In this document: positions 29,229 to 38,408 of the stretch, one piece after another
Position numbering within the stretch: position 1 is the first letter of the stretch
Layout of the letters: each line of letters starts with the position of its first letter
Source of the DNA: Butyrivibrio fibrisolvens 16/4
Lineage (GTDB): Bacteria; Bacillota; Clostridia; Lachnospirales; Lachnospiraceae
Assembly (NCBI GenBank): GCA_000209815.1
Contig: FP929036.1
Location: forward strand, 675,885-739,884
Direction of reading: 5' to 3'
DNA length: 64,000 nucleotides
The notes under the pieces: model-generated
Told to the model about the DNA's origin: nothing
The model's database searches: none
The model's input: only the letters and a program-made list of their open reading frames with translations
Made by a program: the position numbers and the translations under genes

Positions 29229-29620
29229 TTAGAATGTTACAGTACGAGGCGCATCGGTAAATGATGAGAATGTAGCTTTGGCATTCTTGAAGTAAAGTAC
29301 CTCTGTATTGTCATCCTCTGCAGAGTACATATTCTGAAGTGAAGGGTATGCATCAAGCATACTCTTTTTGCTTCGATTCTGTCGTCGCGAACAAGTTCTC
29401 CGGCAACGCGAACCCACTTGCCTTCTGCGAATCCACAAATCTCAACCTTAGGATTCTTCTGAATCTGCTTTGAAACATCCTTTGACTTTCCAGTCTGAAT
29501 GTAAAGCTTGTCCTCAAAAATATGAATTGTACCGAAAGGACGAACCCTAGGCTGGTCTCCATCAACGGTAGCTAAATAATATGTTCCGCATTTCTTAAGA
29601 AATTCACATACTTCTTGCAT
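29229..29620 (-). CDS. Pyridoxamine 5'-phosphate oxidase-like flavin-binding protein, frame broken once
   Basis: This is a small split-barrel protein of the PNPOx-like clan, which binds FMN or related cofactors. Its N-terminus MQEVCEFLKKCGTYYLATVD and strands PRVRPFGTIHIFEDKLYIQT and VEICGFAEGKWVRVAGELV are typical. With one extra A in the minus-strand run (T5 on plus, 29365-29369) the C-terminus continues as KKSMLDAYPSLQNMY to VTF, giving 130 residues, the usual size. AGGAGG precedes the ATG. The substrate is unknown. Confidence 0.82.
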
Positions 29621-29701
29621 AATTATCCTCCTATAAAATTAGAATTAAATTGCACACAATCTATTATATAACTCATTTGGGAATAATACAACACCTGGTG
29701 A

Positions 29702-29723
29702 ATATCTAAAAAATTTTAACTAA
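29702..29723. promoter_or_regulatory. Upstream operator-like site, fatty-acid operon
   Basis: The right arm TTTTAACTAA (29714-29723) is identical to the arm of the perfect site at 29765-29786. The left arm matches 7 of 10. It sits just upstream of the -35. It is a candidate second site for the operon's MarR regulator. Confidence 0.5.
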
Positions 29724-29727
29724 AACC

Positions 29728-29758
29728 TTGACAAGTGTAAAAAGATGGGTATTATATT
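29728..29758 (+). promoter_or_regulatory. Promoter of the fatty-acid synthesis operon
   Basis: A perfect -35 TTGACA lies at 29728-29733, with an AT-rich -10 (ATTATA at 17 bases or TATATT at 19 bases) at 29751-29758. It lies about 80 bases before acpP and is bracketed by two AACTAA-type operator sites. Confidence 0.7.
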
Positions 29759-29764
29759 GCTTAA

Positions 29765-29786
29765 TTAGTTAAAACATTTTAACTAA
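29765..29786. promoter_or_regulatory. Perfect palindromic operator, fatty-acid operon
   Basis: Arms TTAGTTAAAA and TTTTAACTAA are exact complements separated by CA. It lies immediately downstream of the -10, where a bound repressor would block transcription. The MarR-family gene at the operon's end (38922) is the obvious candidate binder, analogous to FabT control in streptococci; that link is inferred. Confidence 0.65.
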
Positions 29787-29800
29787 AAACTTTTAAACAA

Positions 29801-29815
29801 TGAGAATGATTATCA
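29801..29815. promoter_or_regulatory. Fur/PerR-box-like site in the acpP leader
   Basis: TGAGAATGATTATCA matches the 7-1-7 consensus TGATAATnATTATCA at 13 of 14 fixed positions. It lies between the palindromic operator and the acpP ribosome site. Possible iron or peroxide input; it could also be chance in AT-rich DNA. Confidence 0.4.
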
Positions 29816-29834
29816 ACAAAGAAGGAGAACAATT

Positions 29835-30074
29835 ATGGTAGAAGTAGCAATGTTTGATGTTGTAAAGGAAGTTATTATTGACACACTTAGCTGTGCAGCA
29901 GAGAAGGTAACAATGGAGGCAAATCTTTTTGACGATCTTGGTGCAGACTCACTTGATGCTGTTGAGCTTTCACTTGCTGTTGAGGAGAAGACAGGCATCA
30001 CTATCGATGAAGATGCTATGGCAGAGATTAAGACAGTAGCTGATATCGTTAATTATCTTGAGGCACACAAATAA
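29835..30074 (+). CDS. acpP: Acyl carrier protein
   Basis: This is the carrier of growing fatty acyl chains. At 79 residues it is a four-helix ACP with the phosphopantetheine attachment Ser39 in the GADSLDAVEL motif. It is the first gene of a 12-gene operon and sits behind AAGAAGGAG. Only 2 bp separate its stop from accB, so translation is coupled. Confidence 0.96.
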   Translation: MVEVAMFDVVKEVIIDTLSCAAEKVTMEANLFDDLGADSLDAVELSLAVEEKTGITIDEDAMAEIKTVADIVNYLEAHK

Positions 30075-30076
30075 TT

Positions 30077-30535
30077 ATGGATACAAAAGAAATAAAGGAG
30101 CTGCTTAAGGCTTTCGATGAAAGCGGCAGCTCATATTTTCAAATTAAACAGGATGGCATAGAAATCAAGTTTAAAAAGCCAGCTGAGAAACAGACATTTA
30201 TGGTATCTTCCGATGTGGCTCTTCCCAATAATGTAATCGAAATGCCACAGCCTAAGGTGCAAACACAAGAGACAAAGCAAGAAGAGGAACAGCCTGATGG
30301 AGAACTGGTTCTTGCTCCGCTTGTTGGAGTATTTTACTCAGCACCTTCCCCAGAGGATTCACCTTATGTTCAGGTGGGAGACAGGGTCAAGGAAGGCCAG
30401 GTCCTCTGTTTAATCGAGGCCATGAAAATGATGAGTGAAATTACTGCTCCAAAGGATGGGCTAATTAAAGCTATCTATGCAAAGAACCAGGATGTTGTGG
30501 AATTTGAAGAGCAGCTGTTTCTTATAGGAGATTAG
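30077..30535 (+). CDS. accB: Biotin carboxyl carrier protein of acetyl-CoA carboxylase
   Basis: This protein carries the carboxyl group on biotin between AccC and AccDA. The N-terminal part starts MDTKEIKELLKAFDESGSSY, followed by a Gln/Glu/Pro-rich hinge (about residues 55-75). The biotinyl domain has its thumb region and the lysine to be biotinylated, K117, in IEAMKMM. At 152 residues it is typical. It starts 2 bp after acpP and ends 2 bp before accC. Confidence 0.95.
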   Translation: MDTKEIKELLKAFDESGSSYFQIKQDGIEIKFKKPAEKQTFMVSSDVALPNNVIEMPQPKVQTQETKQEEEQPDGELVLAPLVGVFYSAPSPEDSPYVQVGDRVKEGQVLCLIEAMKMMSEITAPKDGLIKAIYAKNQDVVEFEEQLFLIGD

Positions 30536-30537
30536 TT

Positions 30538-31911
30538 ATGTTTAAAAGAATATTGGTAGCTAATCGTGGCGAAATAGCTATTCGAATCATTAGAGCCTGT
30601 ATGGAAATGAACATCGAAAGCGTGGCTGTATATTCTACAGCTGATAAGGAATCCCTTCACGTAAAGCTTGCCACTAAAAGTATTTGCATAGGTGGAGGCA
30701 GAGCAGCAGAAAGTTACCTGAATATGGACGCTATCATTACAGCAGCCCAGGTGACAGGCTGCGATGCACTACATCCAGGGTTTGGATTTCTTTCAGAGAA
30801 TTCTCAGTTTGTTCGTAAATGCAAAGAGGCAGGTATCACATTTATAGGACCTACAGCTGATGCTATGGATGCTCTAGGTAATAAGGCCACAGCCAGAAAG
30901 ATAATGATGAAAGCTGGGGTGCCTGTAGTTCCAGGCAGTGAGGGCCCTGTGGAGGATTACAAAAAGCTGGAGAAGATAGCAAAGAAAATTGGCTATCCGG
31001 TTCTTATAAAGGCCAGTGCTGGCGGTGGTGGCAGAGGAATGCGCCGTGTATTTAAGCCAGAGGATTTACAGAAGCTCTATGAAGAGGCAAAGGCTGAAAC
31101 AAGAGCCTGCTTTAATGATGATGAAATGTATGTGGAAAAGTTGATTTTAAATCCACGACATATTGAATTTCAGATTCTTGCGGATGAGTTTGGAAACGTA
31201 GTTCATTTGGGTGAGCGAGATTGTTCAATCCAAAGAAAGAATCAAAAGCTCATAGAAGAAAGTCCTTGTATGTTTATTAACGACGATCTTCGCAAGTCCA
31301 TGGGAAAGGCAGCGGTTACAGCAGCAAAGGCCGCAGGCTATACAAATGCTGGAACTGTAGAATTTGTTTTGGATGAAAGAAATCATTTTTATTTTATAGA
31401 AATGAACACTCGAATCCAGGTGGAGCATGGAGTTACCGAGGCTGTCACAGGAATCGATTTGATAAAGTGGCAAATTAGAATAGCTTTTCATGAACCATTA
31501 AATATTAAACAGAAGGATGTGAGACTTAAAGGACATGCCATAGAGTGCAGAATAAATGCAGAGGACCCTGCAAAGGGATTTATGGCAAACACCGGAAAAA
31601 TCACATTTTTAAATATACCAGGTGGTCCTGGAGTGCGAGTAGACACTCTTTTGTATAACGGCTATGAGACCAGCCCATTTTACGATTCTATGATGGCGAA
31701 AATTATCGTACATGCGGAAACCAGACTGGAGGCCATTCGACGTATGCGTCGCGCATTACTGGAATTGGTAACAGATGGAATCACTACAAATGGAGATTTC
31801 GATTATTTGCTTTTACATCATCCTGATTTCGTAAAGGGAAATTATAACGTAGGTTTCATAGAGGAGCATATTGATGAAATTTTGGCATGGGATAGGGCGG
31901 TAGATGAATGA
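30538..31911 (+). CDS. accC: Acetyl-CoA carboxylase, biotin carboxylase subunit
   Basis: This subunit carboxylates biotin using ATP and bicarbonate. The N-terminal domain is FKRILVANRGEIAIRIIRAC. The ATP-grasp core has the glycine-rich loop KASAGGGGRGMR, then HIEFQILAD, GERDCSIQRKNQKLIEESP and the active-site stretch FIEMNTRIQVEHGVTE. The C-terminal domain begins GHAIECRINAEDP. The 457 residues match the family. Its TGA overlaps the ATG of accD (ATGA). Confidence 0.96.
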   Translation: MFKRILVANRGEIAIRIIRACMEMNIESVAVYSTADKESLHVKLATKSICIGGGRAAESYLNMDAIITAAQVTGCDALHPGFGFLSENSQFVRKCKEAGITFIGPTADAMDALGNKATARKIMMKAGVPVVPGSEGPVEDYKKLEKIAKKIGYPVLIKASAGGGGRGMRRVFKPEDLQKLYEEAKAETRACFNDDEMYVEKLILNPRHIEFQILADEFGNVVHLGERDCSIQRKNQKLIEESPCMFINDDLRKSMGKAAVTAAKAAGYTNAGTVEFVLDERNHFYFIEMNTRIQVEHGVTEAVTGIDLIKWQIRIAFHEPLNIKQKDVRLKGHAIECRINAEDPAKGFMANTGKITFLNIPGGPGVRVDTLLYNGYETSPFYDSMMAKIIVHAETRLEAIRRMRRALLELVTDGITTNGDFDYLLLHHPDFVKGNYNVGFIEEHIDEILAWDRAVDE

Positions 31912-32685
31912 ACATAGTCGATGAGAGAAAAGAAAATTTAATCGCTATAAGACACTTCGCGAGAATCCTGAGGAAGTGATGGCTCCTGCTATAAAACCTG
32001 TTGAGGAATACACTATTAAAAATCGTATAGACGATATTGCAGATGATGGAACCTTCGAAGAGTTTAGTTTTGATTTTCCAGAAACTAATCCCCTGGAATT
32101 TGAGGGATATGTTGAAAAGAAGGAAGAACTTAGAGTAGAGTGTGGACATCATGATGGAATAATAGCAGGGAAATGCAAGATAGGTGGATATCCAGTAGTT
32201 TTGGCTGTTATGAATAAAAATTTATGATGGCATCAATGGGACTAGAATTGGGAGAAACAGTTTGCCGCAGTACTGAATATGCTATGAAACGCAAGCTGCC
32301 ACTAATTATATTCACAGCTAGCGGTGGGGCCAGAATGCAGGAAGGTATTCTCAGTCTGATGCAGATGGCAAAGACCAGTGCAGTTATAGAAAAGTTTAAA
32401 AATCAAGGTGGATTGTATATAGCAGTGCTTACCCATCCTACCACAGGAGGTGTCAGTGCCAGTTTTGCTACATTAGGTGACATTACGTTGGCAGAGCCAG
32501 GTGCATTGGTGGGATTTGCTGGCCCAAGGGTTATAGAGCAGACTATAGGACAGACATTACCAGAAGGCTTCCAAAGAGCAGAGTTTCTAGAGGAACACGG
32601 TTTTGTGGATGGTGTAGTAAAAAGGGAAGATATGAAAGTGACGCTCACAAAGATATTGATGTTGCATCAAGGGAGGTCAATATGA
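31908..32685 (+). CDS. accD: Acetyl-CoA carboxylase carboxyltransferase beta subunit, no zinc ribbon, frame broken twice
   Basis: This is half of the carboxyltransferase that moves CO2 from biotin to acetyl-CoA. The crotonase-like core is clear: [59 protein letters not shown]. Two frame breaks, at the A4 run 31933-31936 and in the A5T3 tract 32216-32223, each need one added base. Restored length is 259 residues. The usual N-terminal Cys4 zinc ribbon (C-x2-C, C-x2-C) is absent: the residues before the core ([30 protein letters not shown]) contain no such cysteines. It is coupled to accC and accA by 4-bp overlaps. Confidence 0.88.
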
Positions 32686-33482
32686 AAGCCATAGACAGAG
32701 TGCTTGCAGCAAGAGATAAGGATCGTCCTAAAATTACAGATTACATTGATAACGTATTTACGGATTTTTTTGAGCAGAAGGGAGATTTGCTCGGAAAAGA
32801 AGATGCTAGTATTTATGGAGGCATCGCGCTGTTTCAGGGAAGACCAGTAACAGTTATTGGTCACAGAAAAGGCAAGGATGTAAATGAAAATGTAACTTGT
32901 AATTTTGGAATGCCAGGGCCGGAAGGATATAGAAAGGCTCTTAGGATTATGAAGCAGGCGGAAAAGTTTGGTCGTCCAATTATCACATTTGTTGATACAC
33001 CAGGAGCATATCCTGGACTGGAGGCGGAAGCTTTTGGTATTTCTCAGGCAATATCAGGAAATCTTGCAGCAATGAGTTCATTAAAGGTTCCTATTATTAC
33101 AATCGTAACAGGTGAGGGAAGTAGTGGCGGTGCCCTTGGAATTGCAGTAGCAAACAGGGTTTATATGTTGGAAAACGCAGTTTATTCTGTCCTTTCGCCA
33201 GAAGGCTTTGCATCTATTTTGTGGAATGATAGCAACAGAAGAGATGAGGCTGCAGAGGTTATGAAACTTACAGCTAATGATCTTCTAGGCTTTGGAGTAA
33301 TTGATGGAATTATTCCTGAAAGAGGTTTATATATTAGAGTTTCAAATATTATTGCAGGGGCCCTTAAGGAACTAGATGGAATGTCAGGTGAGGACCTGGC
33401 CCATGAGAGGTTTGAAAAGTTTAGAAGCTTCGACGAGGAGTTCTTCAAGAATGATTCGTCGGCTAGAATGGAAAAAGTGTAA
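32682..33482 (+). CDS. accA: Acetyl-CoA carboxylase carboxyltransferase alpha subunit
   Basis: This is the partner of AccD. Its core shows [42 protein letters not shown] (oxyanion region), [20 protein letters not shown] and [10 protein letters not shown]. At 266 residues it lacks the longer N- and C-terminal extensions seen in Escherichia coli AccA (about 319), which is common in Firmicutes. It overlaps accD by 4 bp and abuts fabH with no gap. Confidence 0.95.
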   Translation: MKAIDRVLAARDKDRPKITDYIDNVFTDFFEQKGDLLGKEDASIYGGIALFQGRPVTVIGHRKGKDVNENVTCNFGMPGPEGYRKALRIMKQAEKFGRPIITFVDTPGAYPGLEAEAFGISQAISGNLAAMSSLKVPIITIVTGEGSSGGALGIAVANRVYMLENAVYSVLSPEGFASILWNDSNRRDEAAEVMKLTANDLLGFGVIDGIIPERGLYIRVSNIIAGALKELDGMSGEDLAHERFEKFRSFDEEFFKNDSSARMEKV

Positions 33483-34411
33483 ATGACTGGAATAAAAATT
33501 TTAGCGACAGGAGCTAAGACTCCAAGTAAAGTAGTTTCAAATGATGATTTGGCAAAGATTGTTGAGACTAGTGATGAGTGGATAAGTCAACGTACAGGTA
33601 TGTCAGAGAGACATTATGTTTCTGGAGATGAGAACCATACCGAGCTTGCTGAGATGGCAGCTCGTCAGGCAATTGAGCGTGCTAATATTCCAAAGGAAAA
33701 ATAGGAGTGGTACTTGTATGTACTGTTTCAGCAGATTATTTTTCGCCATCCTGTGCCTGCATTATTCAGGGCAGATTGGGGCTTGGAAATGATGTTATCG
33801 CTATGGACATCAGCGCAGGCTGTTCAGGATTTATATTTGGACTGGAAACAATCAGGGCATTGATGATGGTTAGAAATGCTCAGTATGGATTGATAGTTGG
33901 TGCCGAGGTTCTTTCAAAGAAAATGGATATGACTGACAGAAGCACCTGTGTACTTTTTGGTGATGGGGCAGCAGCTGCAGTTGTTGAGCTATCTGATAAT
34001 GATTATTACTCCGTTATTGGCGTAGATGGTGATGAGGAAATGATAAACATCAAATCACCAGACGGATTTATACATATGGATGGACAGGCTACCTACAAAT
34101 TTGCTGTGGCTACCGTACCAAAGGTAATTGAGCAGGTGGTTACTAAAGCCGGGCTTAACTATGATGATATAGATCATTTTGTATTACATCAGGCTAACCT
34201 TCGTATCATAGAATCCATTGCAAAAAAACTCAAACAGCCAATGGGAAAATTTGTAGTAAATATAGAAAAGTACGGCAATACATCGGCTGCCAGCGTAGGC
34301 TTAGCCTTGGATGAGGCAATTAGCGCCGGGCGAATTCGTAAAGGCGATAAGGTTCTCATGTGTGCCTTTGGGGCTGGACGTACCTGGGGTGCAATCGTAT
34401 TAGAGATGTAA
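33483..34411 (+). CDS. fabH: Beta-ketoacyl-ACP synthase III, frame broken once
   Basis: This enzyme starts fatty-acid synthesis by condensing acetyl-CoA with malonyl-ACP. The Cys-His-Asn triad is visible: Cys in DISAGCSGFIFGLE (about residue 113), His in HFVLHQANLRII and Asn in KYGNTSAASVGLALDEA. Its N-terminus GIKILATGAKTPSKVVSNDD is standard. The A5 run 33697-33701 is one base short; with an added A, IPKEK continues into IGVVLVCTVS. Restored length is 309 residues, normal for FabH. Confidence 0.92.
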
Positions 34412-34432
34412 AAACAATTAGATGAGCATAAA

Positions 34433-34466
34433 GATATAGATAATAAGAAAACTTATTATCTATATC
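34433..34466 (+). promoter_or_regulatory. Intra-operon perfect hairpin between fabH and fabK
   Basis: A 15-bp perfect stem (GATATAGATAATAAG and its complement) closes an AAAA loop, with no T tract after it. It could be an mRNA processing or stability element that tunes fabK relative to upstream genes. Confidence 0.55.
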
Positions 34467-34490
34467 AAAATGCGGACTAGGGGACTATAT

Positions 34491-35426
34491 ATGAAATTAA
34501 ATGATTTGACAGGAACTAAATATCCTATTATTCAGGGCGGCATGGCCAACATCGCCACAGGCGAATTTGCAGCAGCTGTTTCAAATGCTGGCGCCCTTGG
34601 GCTTGTTGCCTCAGGTGGTATGAATGCAGAGGCTCTTAGAGAGCAGATAAGAATTTGCAAATCACTTACAGACAAGCCATTTGGTGTAAATCTGATGCTT
34701 ATGAACCCTGATGTAGATAATATTGCAAATATGCTTATCGAGGAAAAGGTTCAGTTCATTACAACTGGAGCTGGTAATCCTGGAAAGTATATGGAGGGCT
34801 GGAAATCTATGGGAGCAAAGGTGTTTCCAGTTGTTGCATCTGTGGCTCTTGCAAAGATGATGGTTAGAGCAGGAGCAGATGCAATCATTGCCGAGGGTGG
34901 CGAGTCTGGAGGGCACGTTGGAGATATGACTACAATGACACTTTTACCTCAGGTGGTTGCAGCAGTAGATGTACCTGTAATTGCTGCAGGTGGAATTGCA
35001 AATGGAAAACAGATGGCAGCAGCACTTTTAATGGGAGCATGCGGCGTGCAGATTGGAACCTGCCTTTTGGTTTCTGAAGAGTGTCCAATTCATGATAATT
35101 ACAAGCAGGCATTAATCAAGGCGAAGGATAATTCCACAACTGTAACAGGACGGAGCCAGGGAGCACCAGTGCGTGTAATCAAAAATGAGATGGCACGTGA
35201 ATATCTAAAGCTTGAGGCCGAAGGTGCAAACCGTGAAGACTTAGAGCGCATGACACTTGGAAGTCTTCGCCGAGCAGTAGTAGATGGGGACACAGTACAC
35301 GGCTCTCTTATGGCAGGCCAGACCTGCGGACAGCTCACAGCCATCCGTCCAGCCGTAGAGATTCTCGATGAGATGTACGTAAATGCGAAGCACGTACTTC
35401 ATAATGCAAGTTCAATAGCGATATAA
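34491..35426 (+). CDS. fabK: Enoyl-ACP reductase II (FMN-dependent)
   Basis: This protein performs the last reduction of each elongation cycle. It has a TIM-barrel FMN fold of the nitronate-monooxygenase-like family: KYPIIQGGMANIATGEFAAAVSNAG at the start, GVNLMLMNPD, AEGGESGGHVG (FMN phosphate region), PVIAAGGIANG and GACGVQIGT. It runs 311 residues from ATG 34491, chosen because AGGGGA lies directly upstream. An earlier in-frame ATG at 34470 falls just after the hairpin and lacks a site. It replaces FabI in this lineage. Confidence 0.95.
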   Translation: MKLNDLTGTKYPIIQGGMANIATGEFAAAVSNAGALGLVASGGMNAEALREQIRICKSLTDKPFGVNLMLMNPDVDNIANMLIEEKVQFITTGAGNPGKYMEGWKSMGAKVFPVVASVALAKMMVRAGADAIIAEGGESGGHVGDMTTMTLLPQVVAAVDVPVIAAGGIANGKQMAAALLMGACGVQIGTCLLVSEECPIHDNYKQALIKAKDNSTTVTGRSQGAPVRVIKNEMAREYLKLEAEGANREDLERMTLGSLRRAVVDGDTVHGSLMAGQTCGQLTAIRPAVEILDEMYVNAKHVLHNASSIAI

Positions 35427-35500
35427 CAATTACAAATTTAGAAAACTTAAAGCTTGAAATATTTTAAGACTTTTCAAGCCTGAATAATTTAGGAGATTAT

Positions 35501-36454
35501 ATGAAATTAGGAATTGTGTATGCCGGCCAGGGTTCCCAAAGAGTGGGGATGGGTCAGGATTTTTACGAGAAATATCAGGAGTTTAGAGACACTATAGATA
35601 ATGCTACAGATGTAGTAAGCCAGGTCACTGAAATGAACGTGGCAGACCTTTCATTTAATGGCCCAATAGAGCAACTTTCCAATACCAGATATACTCAGCC
35701 TGCTATGGTTGCATTTGCAATCGGTGTTACAAAGCTTCTTCATAAGAAGGGAATCAAGGCAGACTACACTTGTGGTCTCAGTCTTGGAGAATATTCAGCC
35801 CTCTATGAGGCAGGAGTTTTAGATGAGGCTACCATACTGGAGCTCATTTCAAAAAGAGGCAAGTTTATGGAAGAGGCATCAGGGGATAGACTGGTAAAGA
35901 TGTGTGCAGTTTTAGGTGCTGATAGGGAGACAGTAAAGGAAGCCTGTGATTATGCTAATGATTATTTCTGCGGTGAGCGTATTGTACAGGCTGCAAATTT
36001 CAATTGCCCAGGACAGATTGTGATTTCTGGAGATGCTGCAGCAGTGGACAGAGCCAGCGTGTTTTTGAAAGAGGCTGGTGTTAAAAGAATCTTGCCATTA
36101 AAGGTGAGTGGTCCATTCCACACAAAACTTATGAAACCAGCAGGAGACAAACTGGCAGCTGAATTTGAAAAAGTAGATTTTAAGGAAGGAAACTCAAAGG
36201 TAATTTTCAACTGCATAGGCAGAGAAAGGACAGGTGAGGAGAAGATTCCAAAGCTTTTAGAAAATCAGGTTCAGTCATCTGTATATCTTGAGGATTCTAT
36301 TAAATATATGGCTGATGCAGGTGTTGATACAATCATAGAAATTGGCCCAGGAAAGGCTATCAGCAAATTTATTTCAAAGACTGTAGATAATATAAAAGTC
36401 TATTCAATTGATACTGTAGAAGATTTTGAAAACACATTGGAGGAGTTGGCATGA
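35501..36454 (+). CDS. fabD: Malonyl-CoA:ACP transacylase
   Basis: This enzyme loads malonyl onto ACP. YAGQGSQRVGMG marks the N-terminus, the active-site serine is in GLSLGEYSAL, QAANFNCPGQIVISG follows, and the conserved His is in SGPFHTKLM. At 317 residues it is family-normal. It lies after a 74-bp gap that contains a TTTTAAGACTTTTC region and an AGGAG site, and overlaps fabG by 4 bp. Confidence 0.95.
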   Translation: MKLGIVYAGQGSQRVGMGQDFYEKYQEFRDTIDNATDVVSQVTEMNVADLSFNGPIEQLSNTRYTQPAMVAFAIGVTKLLHKKGIKADYTCGLSLGEYSALYEAGVLDEATILELISKRGKFMEEASGDRLVKMCAVLGADRETVKEACDYANDYFCGERIVQAANFNCPGQIVISGDAAAVDRASVFLKEAGVKRILPLKVSGPFHTKLMKPAGDKLAAEFEKVDFKEGNSKVIFNCIGRERTGEEKIPKLLENQVQSSVYLEDSIKYMADAGVDTIIEIGPGKAISKFISKTVDNIKVYSIDTVEDFENTLEELA

Positions 36455-37176
36455 GCGTAGCATTAGTTACAGGTGGTAGCCGCGGAATAGGAAGGGTGAT
36501 TTCTGAAAAGCTGGCCAGAGAAGGATATAACATCGCTATTTGTTATTCAGGCAATGAATCCGCTGCACAGGAGACAATAGCCGAGTGCAAGAAGCATGGT
36601 GTACAGGCTATGTTTATTAAGGCTGATGTTAGTCGCGAGGAAGACGTAAAAAATATGTTTGACGAAGTGAAGGAGCTTATGGGGCCTGTGGATGTGCTTG
36701 TTAACAATGCAGGTATCACAAAGGATGGACTTTTACTTCGTATGACAGAAGAGGACTATGATTCTGTATTAGATACAAATTTAAAGGGAACTTTCCTTTG
36801 CACAAAGGCTGCAATCAAAGACATGATGAAGGCTAGAAAAGGAAAGATTGTTAACATCACATCTATTGTAGGTGTAAATGGAAATGCTGGACAGTCAAAT
36901 TATGCTGCCAGCAAGGCAGGAATTATCGGATTTACGAAGTCTGTAGCAAGAGAGTATGGCAGTAAGGGAATTACCGTAAATGCGGTAGCCCCTGGATTTA
37001 TCCAGACAGCTATGACAGATAAGCTCCCAGAAAATGTTAAGGCAGATTATCTTAAACAGATTCCTGTAGGACGATTTGGCAACCCTGATGATGTGGCAAA
37101 TGTTGTAGAGTTTTTGGCCTCTCCTAAATCAGATTATGTTACAGGACAGGTTATAGAAGTTACTGGAGGTATGTGA
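36451..37176 (+). CDS. fabG: 3-oxoacyl-ACP reductase
   Basis: This NADPH-dependent short-chain dehydrogenase reduces beta-ketoacyl-ACP. The nucleotide motif is TGGSRGIG, followed by NNAGITKDGLL, a catalytic Ser in NITSIVG, the Tyr-Lys pair in SNYAASKAG, and AVAPGFIQTAMT. It has 241 residues. Its start overlaps the fabD stop (ATGA) and its stop overlaps the fabF start (TGATG). Confidence 0.96.
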   Translation: MSVALVTGGSRGIGRVISEKLAREGYNIAICYSGNESAAQETIAECKKHGVQAMFIKADVSREEDVKNMFDEVKELMGPVDVLVNNAGITKDGLLLRMTEEDYDSVLDTNLKGTFLCTKAAIKDMMKARKGKIVNITSIVGVNGNAGQSNYAASKAGIIGFTKSVAREYGSKGITVNAVAPGFIQTAMTDKLPENVKADYLKQIPVGRFGNPDDVANVVEFLASPKSDYVTGQVIEVTGGM

Positions 37177-38408
37177 TGAGAAGAGTTGTTATTACAGGAA
37201 TGGGTACGGTAAACCCTATTGGAAACAATGTGGAAGATACCTGGGAAGCAGTAAAAGCAGGCAAATGTGGAATTGGTCCGATTACTCATTTTGATACCTC
37301 AGATTTTAAGGTAAAGCTAGCTGGAGAGGTAAAAAATTTTGATGCTGCCGAGGTGCTTGGAGCGAAAGAAACCAGACGTATGGATGTGTACACACAGTAC
37401 GCCTGTGCAGCTGCCAAAGAGGCTATGGAGGATGCTGCCTTTGATATGGAAAAGGAAGACCATGACAGAATGGGATGCATTATGTCATCAGGAATCGGCG
37501 GTCTTTCCACAATAGCAGAGGAGCATGGCAAAGGTGAGACAAAGGGCTATAGTAAGATTTCACCTTATTTCATTCCAATGTCTATCAGCAACATGGCTGC
37601 CGGTCAGATTGCAATCACTTACGGATTAAAGGGAATGTGCACATCGGTAGTTACAGCTTGTGCCAGCTCAAACAACGCCATTGGAGATTCCTTTCACAGA
37701 ATTCGTGATGGCTATGAGGATGTTATGGTTTGCGGTGGTGCAGAAGGCACTGTTATTCCGCTTGGAATCGGCGGCTTTCAGGCTATGAAGGCTCTTTGTA
37801 CCAGCGAGGATCCTAATCGTGCATCAATCCCATTTGACAAGGAGCGTCACGGCTTTGTAATGGGAGAGGGAGCTGGAATTTTAGTATTGGAAGAGCTAGA
37901 ACATGCCAAGGCTCGTGGAGCAAAGATTTATGGTGAGATTGTAGGGTATGGTTCAAACTGTGATGCTTATCATGTTACTGCACCAAACCCTGAGGGAGAG
38001 GGCGGAGCAAAGTGTATGGCACTTGCAGTAAAAGACGCCGGTCTTGAAATGGATGATGTGGATTACATTAATGCTCATGGAACAAGCACAAGCCTTAATG
38101 ATGCAGGGGAGACGCTTGCTATCAAGAAGGCATTCGGTGACCACGCATATAAATTAAAGGTAAGCTCCACAAAGTCTATGACAGGTCATCTTCTAGGTGC
38201 AGCAGGAGCAGTGGAGGCAATCCTTACAACACTTGCACTACGAGATGGATTTGTGCCTGCCACAATTAATTACCGTGAGAAGGACGAAGCATGCGATCTT
38301 GATATTGTGCCAAACATTGGCCGCAACGAAAAAATTAACGTGGCACTTTCAAATGCATTAGGCTTTGGTGGACACAACGCATCCCTTGTCTTTAGGAGGT
38401 ACGCATGA
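37176..38408 (+). CDS. fabF: Beta-ketoacyl-ACP synthase II
   Basis: This is the elongation condensing enzyme. The N-terminus is [17 protein letters not shown]. The Cys-His-His triad sits in [28 protein letters not shown] and [16 protein letters not shown]. The C-terminus is [18 protein letters not shown] use ATG 37176 (410 residues), with GGAGG ten bases ahead; a GTG one codon earlier is possible. It overlaps fabZ by 4 bp. Confidence 0.95.
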   Translation: MRRVVITGMGTVNPIGNNVEDTWEAVKAGKCGIGPITHFDTSDFKVKLAGEVKNFDAAEVLGAKETRRMDVYTQYACAAAKEAMEDAAFDMEKEDHDRMGCIMSSGIGGLSTIAEEHGKGETKGYSKISPYFIPMSISNMAAGQIAITYGLKGMCTSVVTACASSNNAIGDSFHRIRDGYEDVMVCGGAEGTVIPLGIGGFQAMKALCTSEDPNRASIPFDKERHGFVMGEGAGILVLEELEHAKARGAKIYGEIVGYGSNCDAYHVTAPNPEGEGGAKCMALAVKDAGLEMDDVDYINAHGTSTSLNDAGETLAIKKAFGDHAYKLKVSSTKSMTGHLLGAAGAVEAILTTLALRDGFVPATINYREKDEACDLDIVPNIGRNEKINVALSNALGFGGHNASLVFRRYA

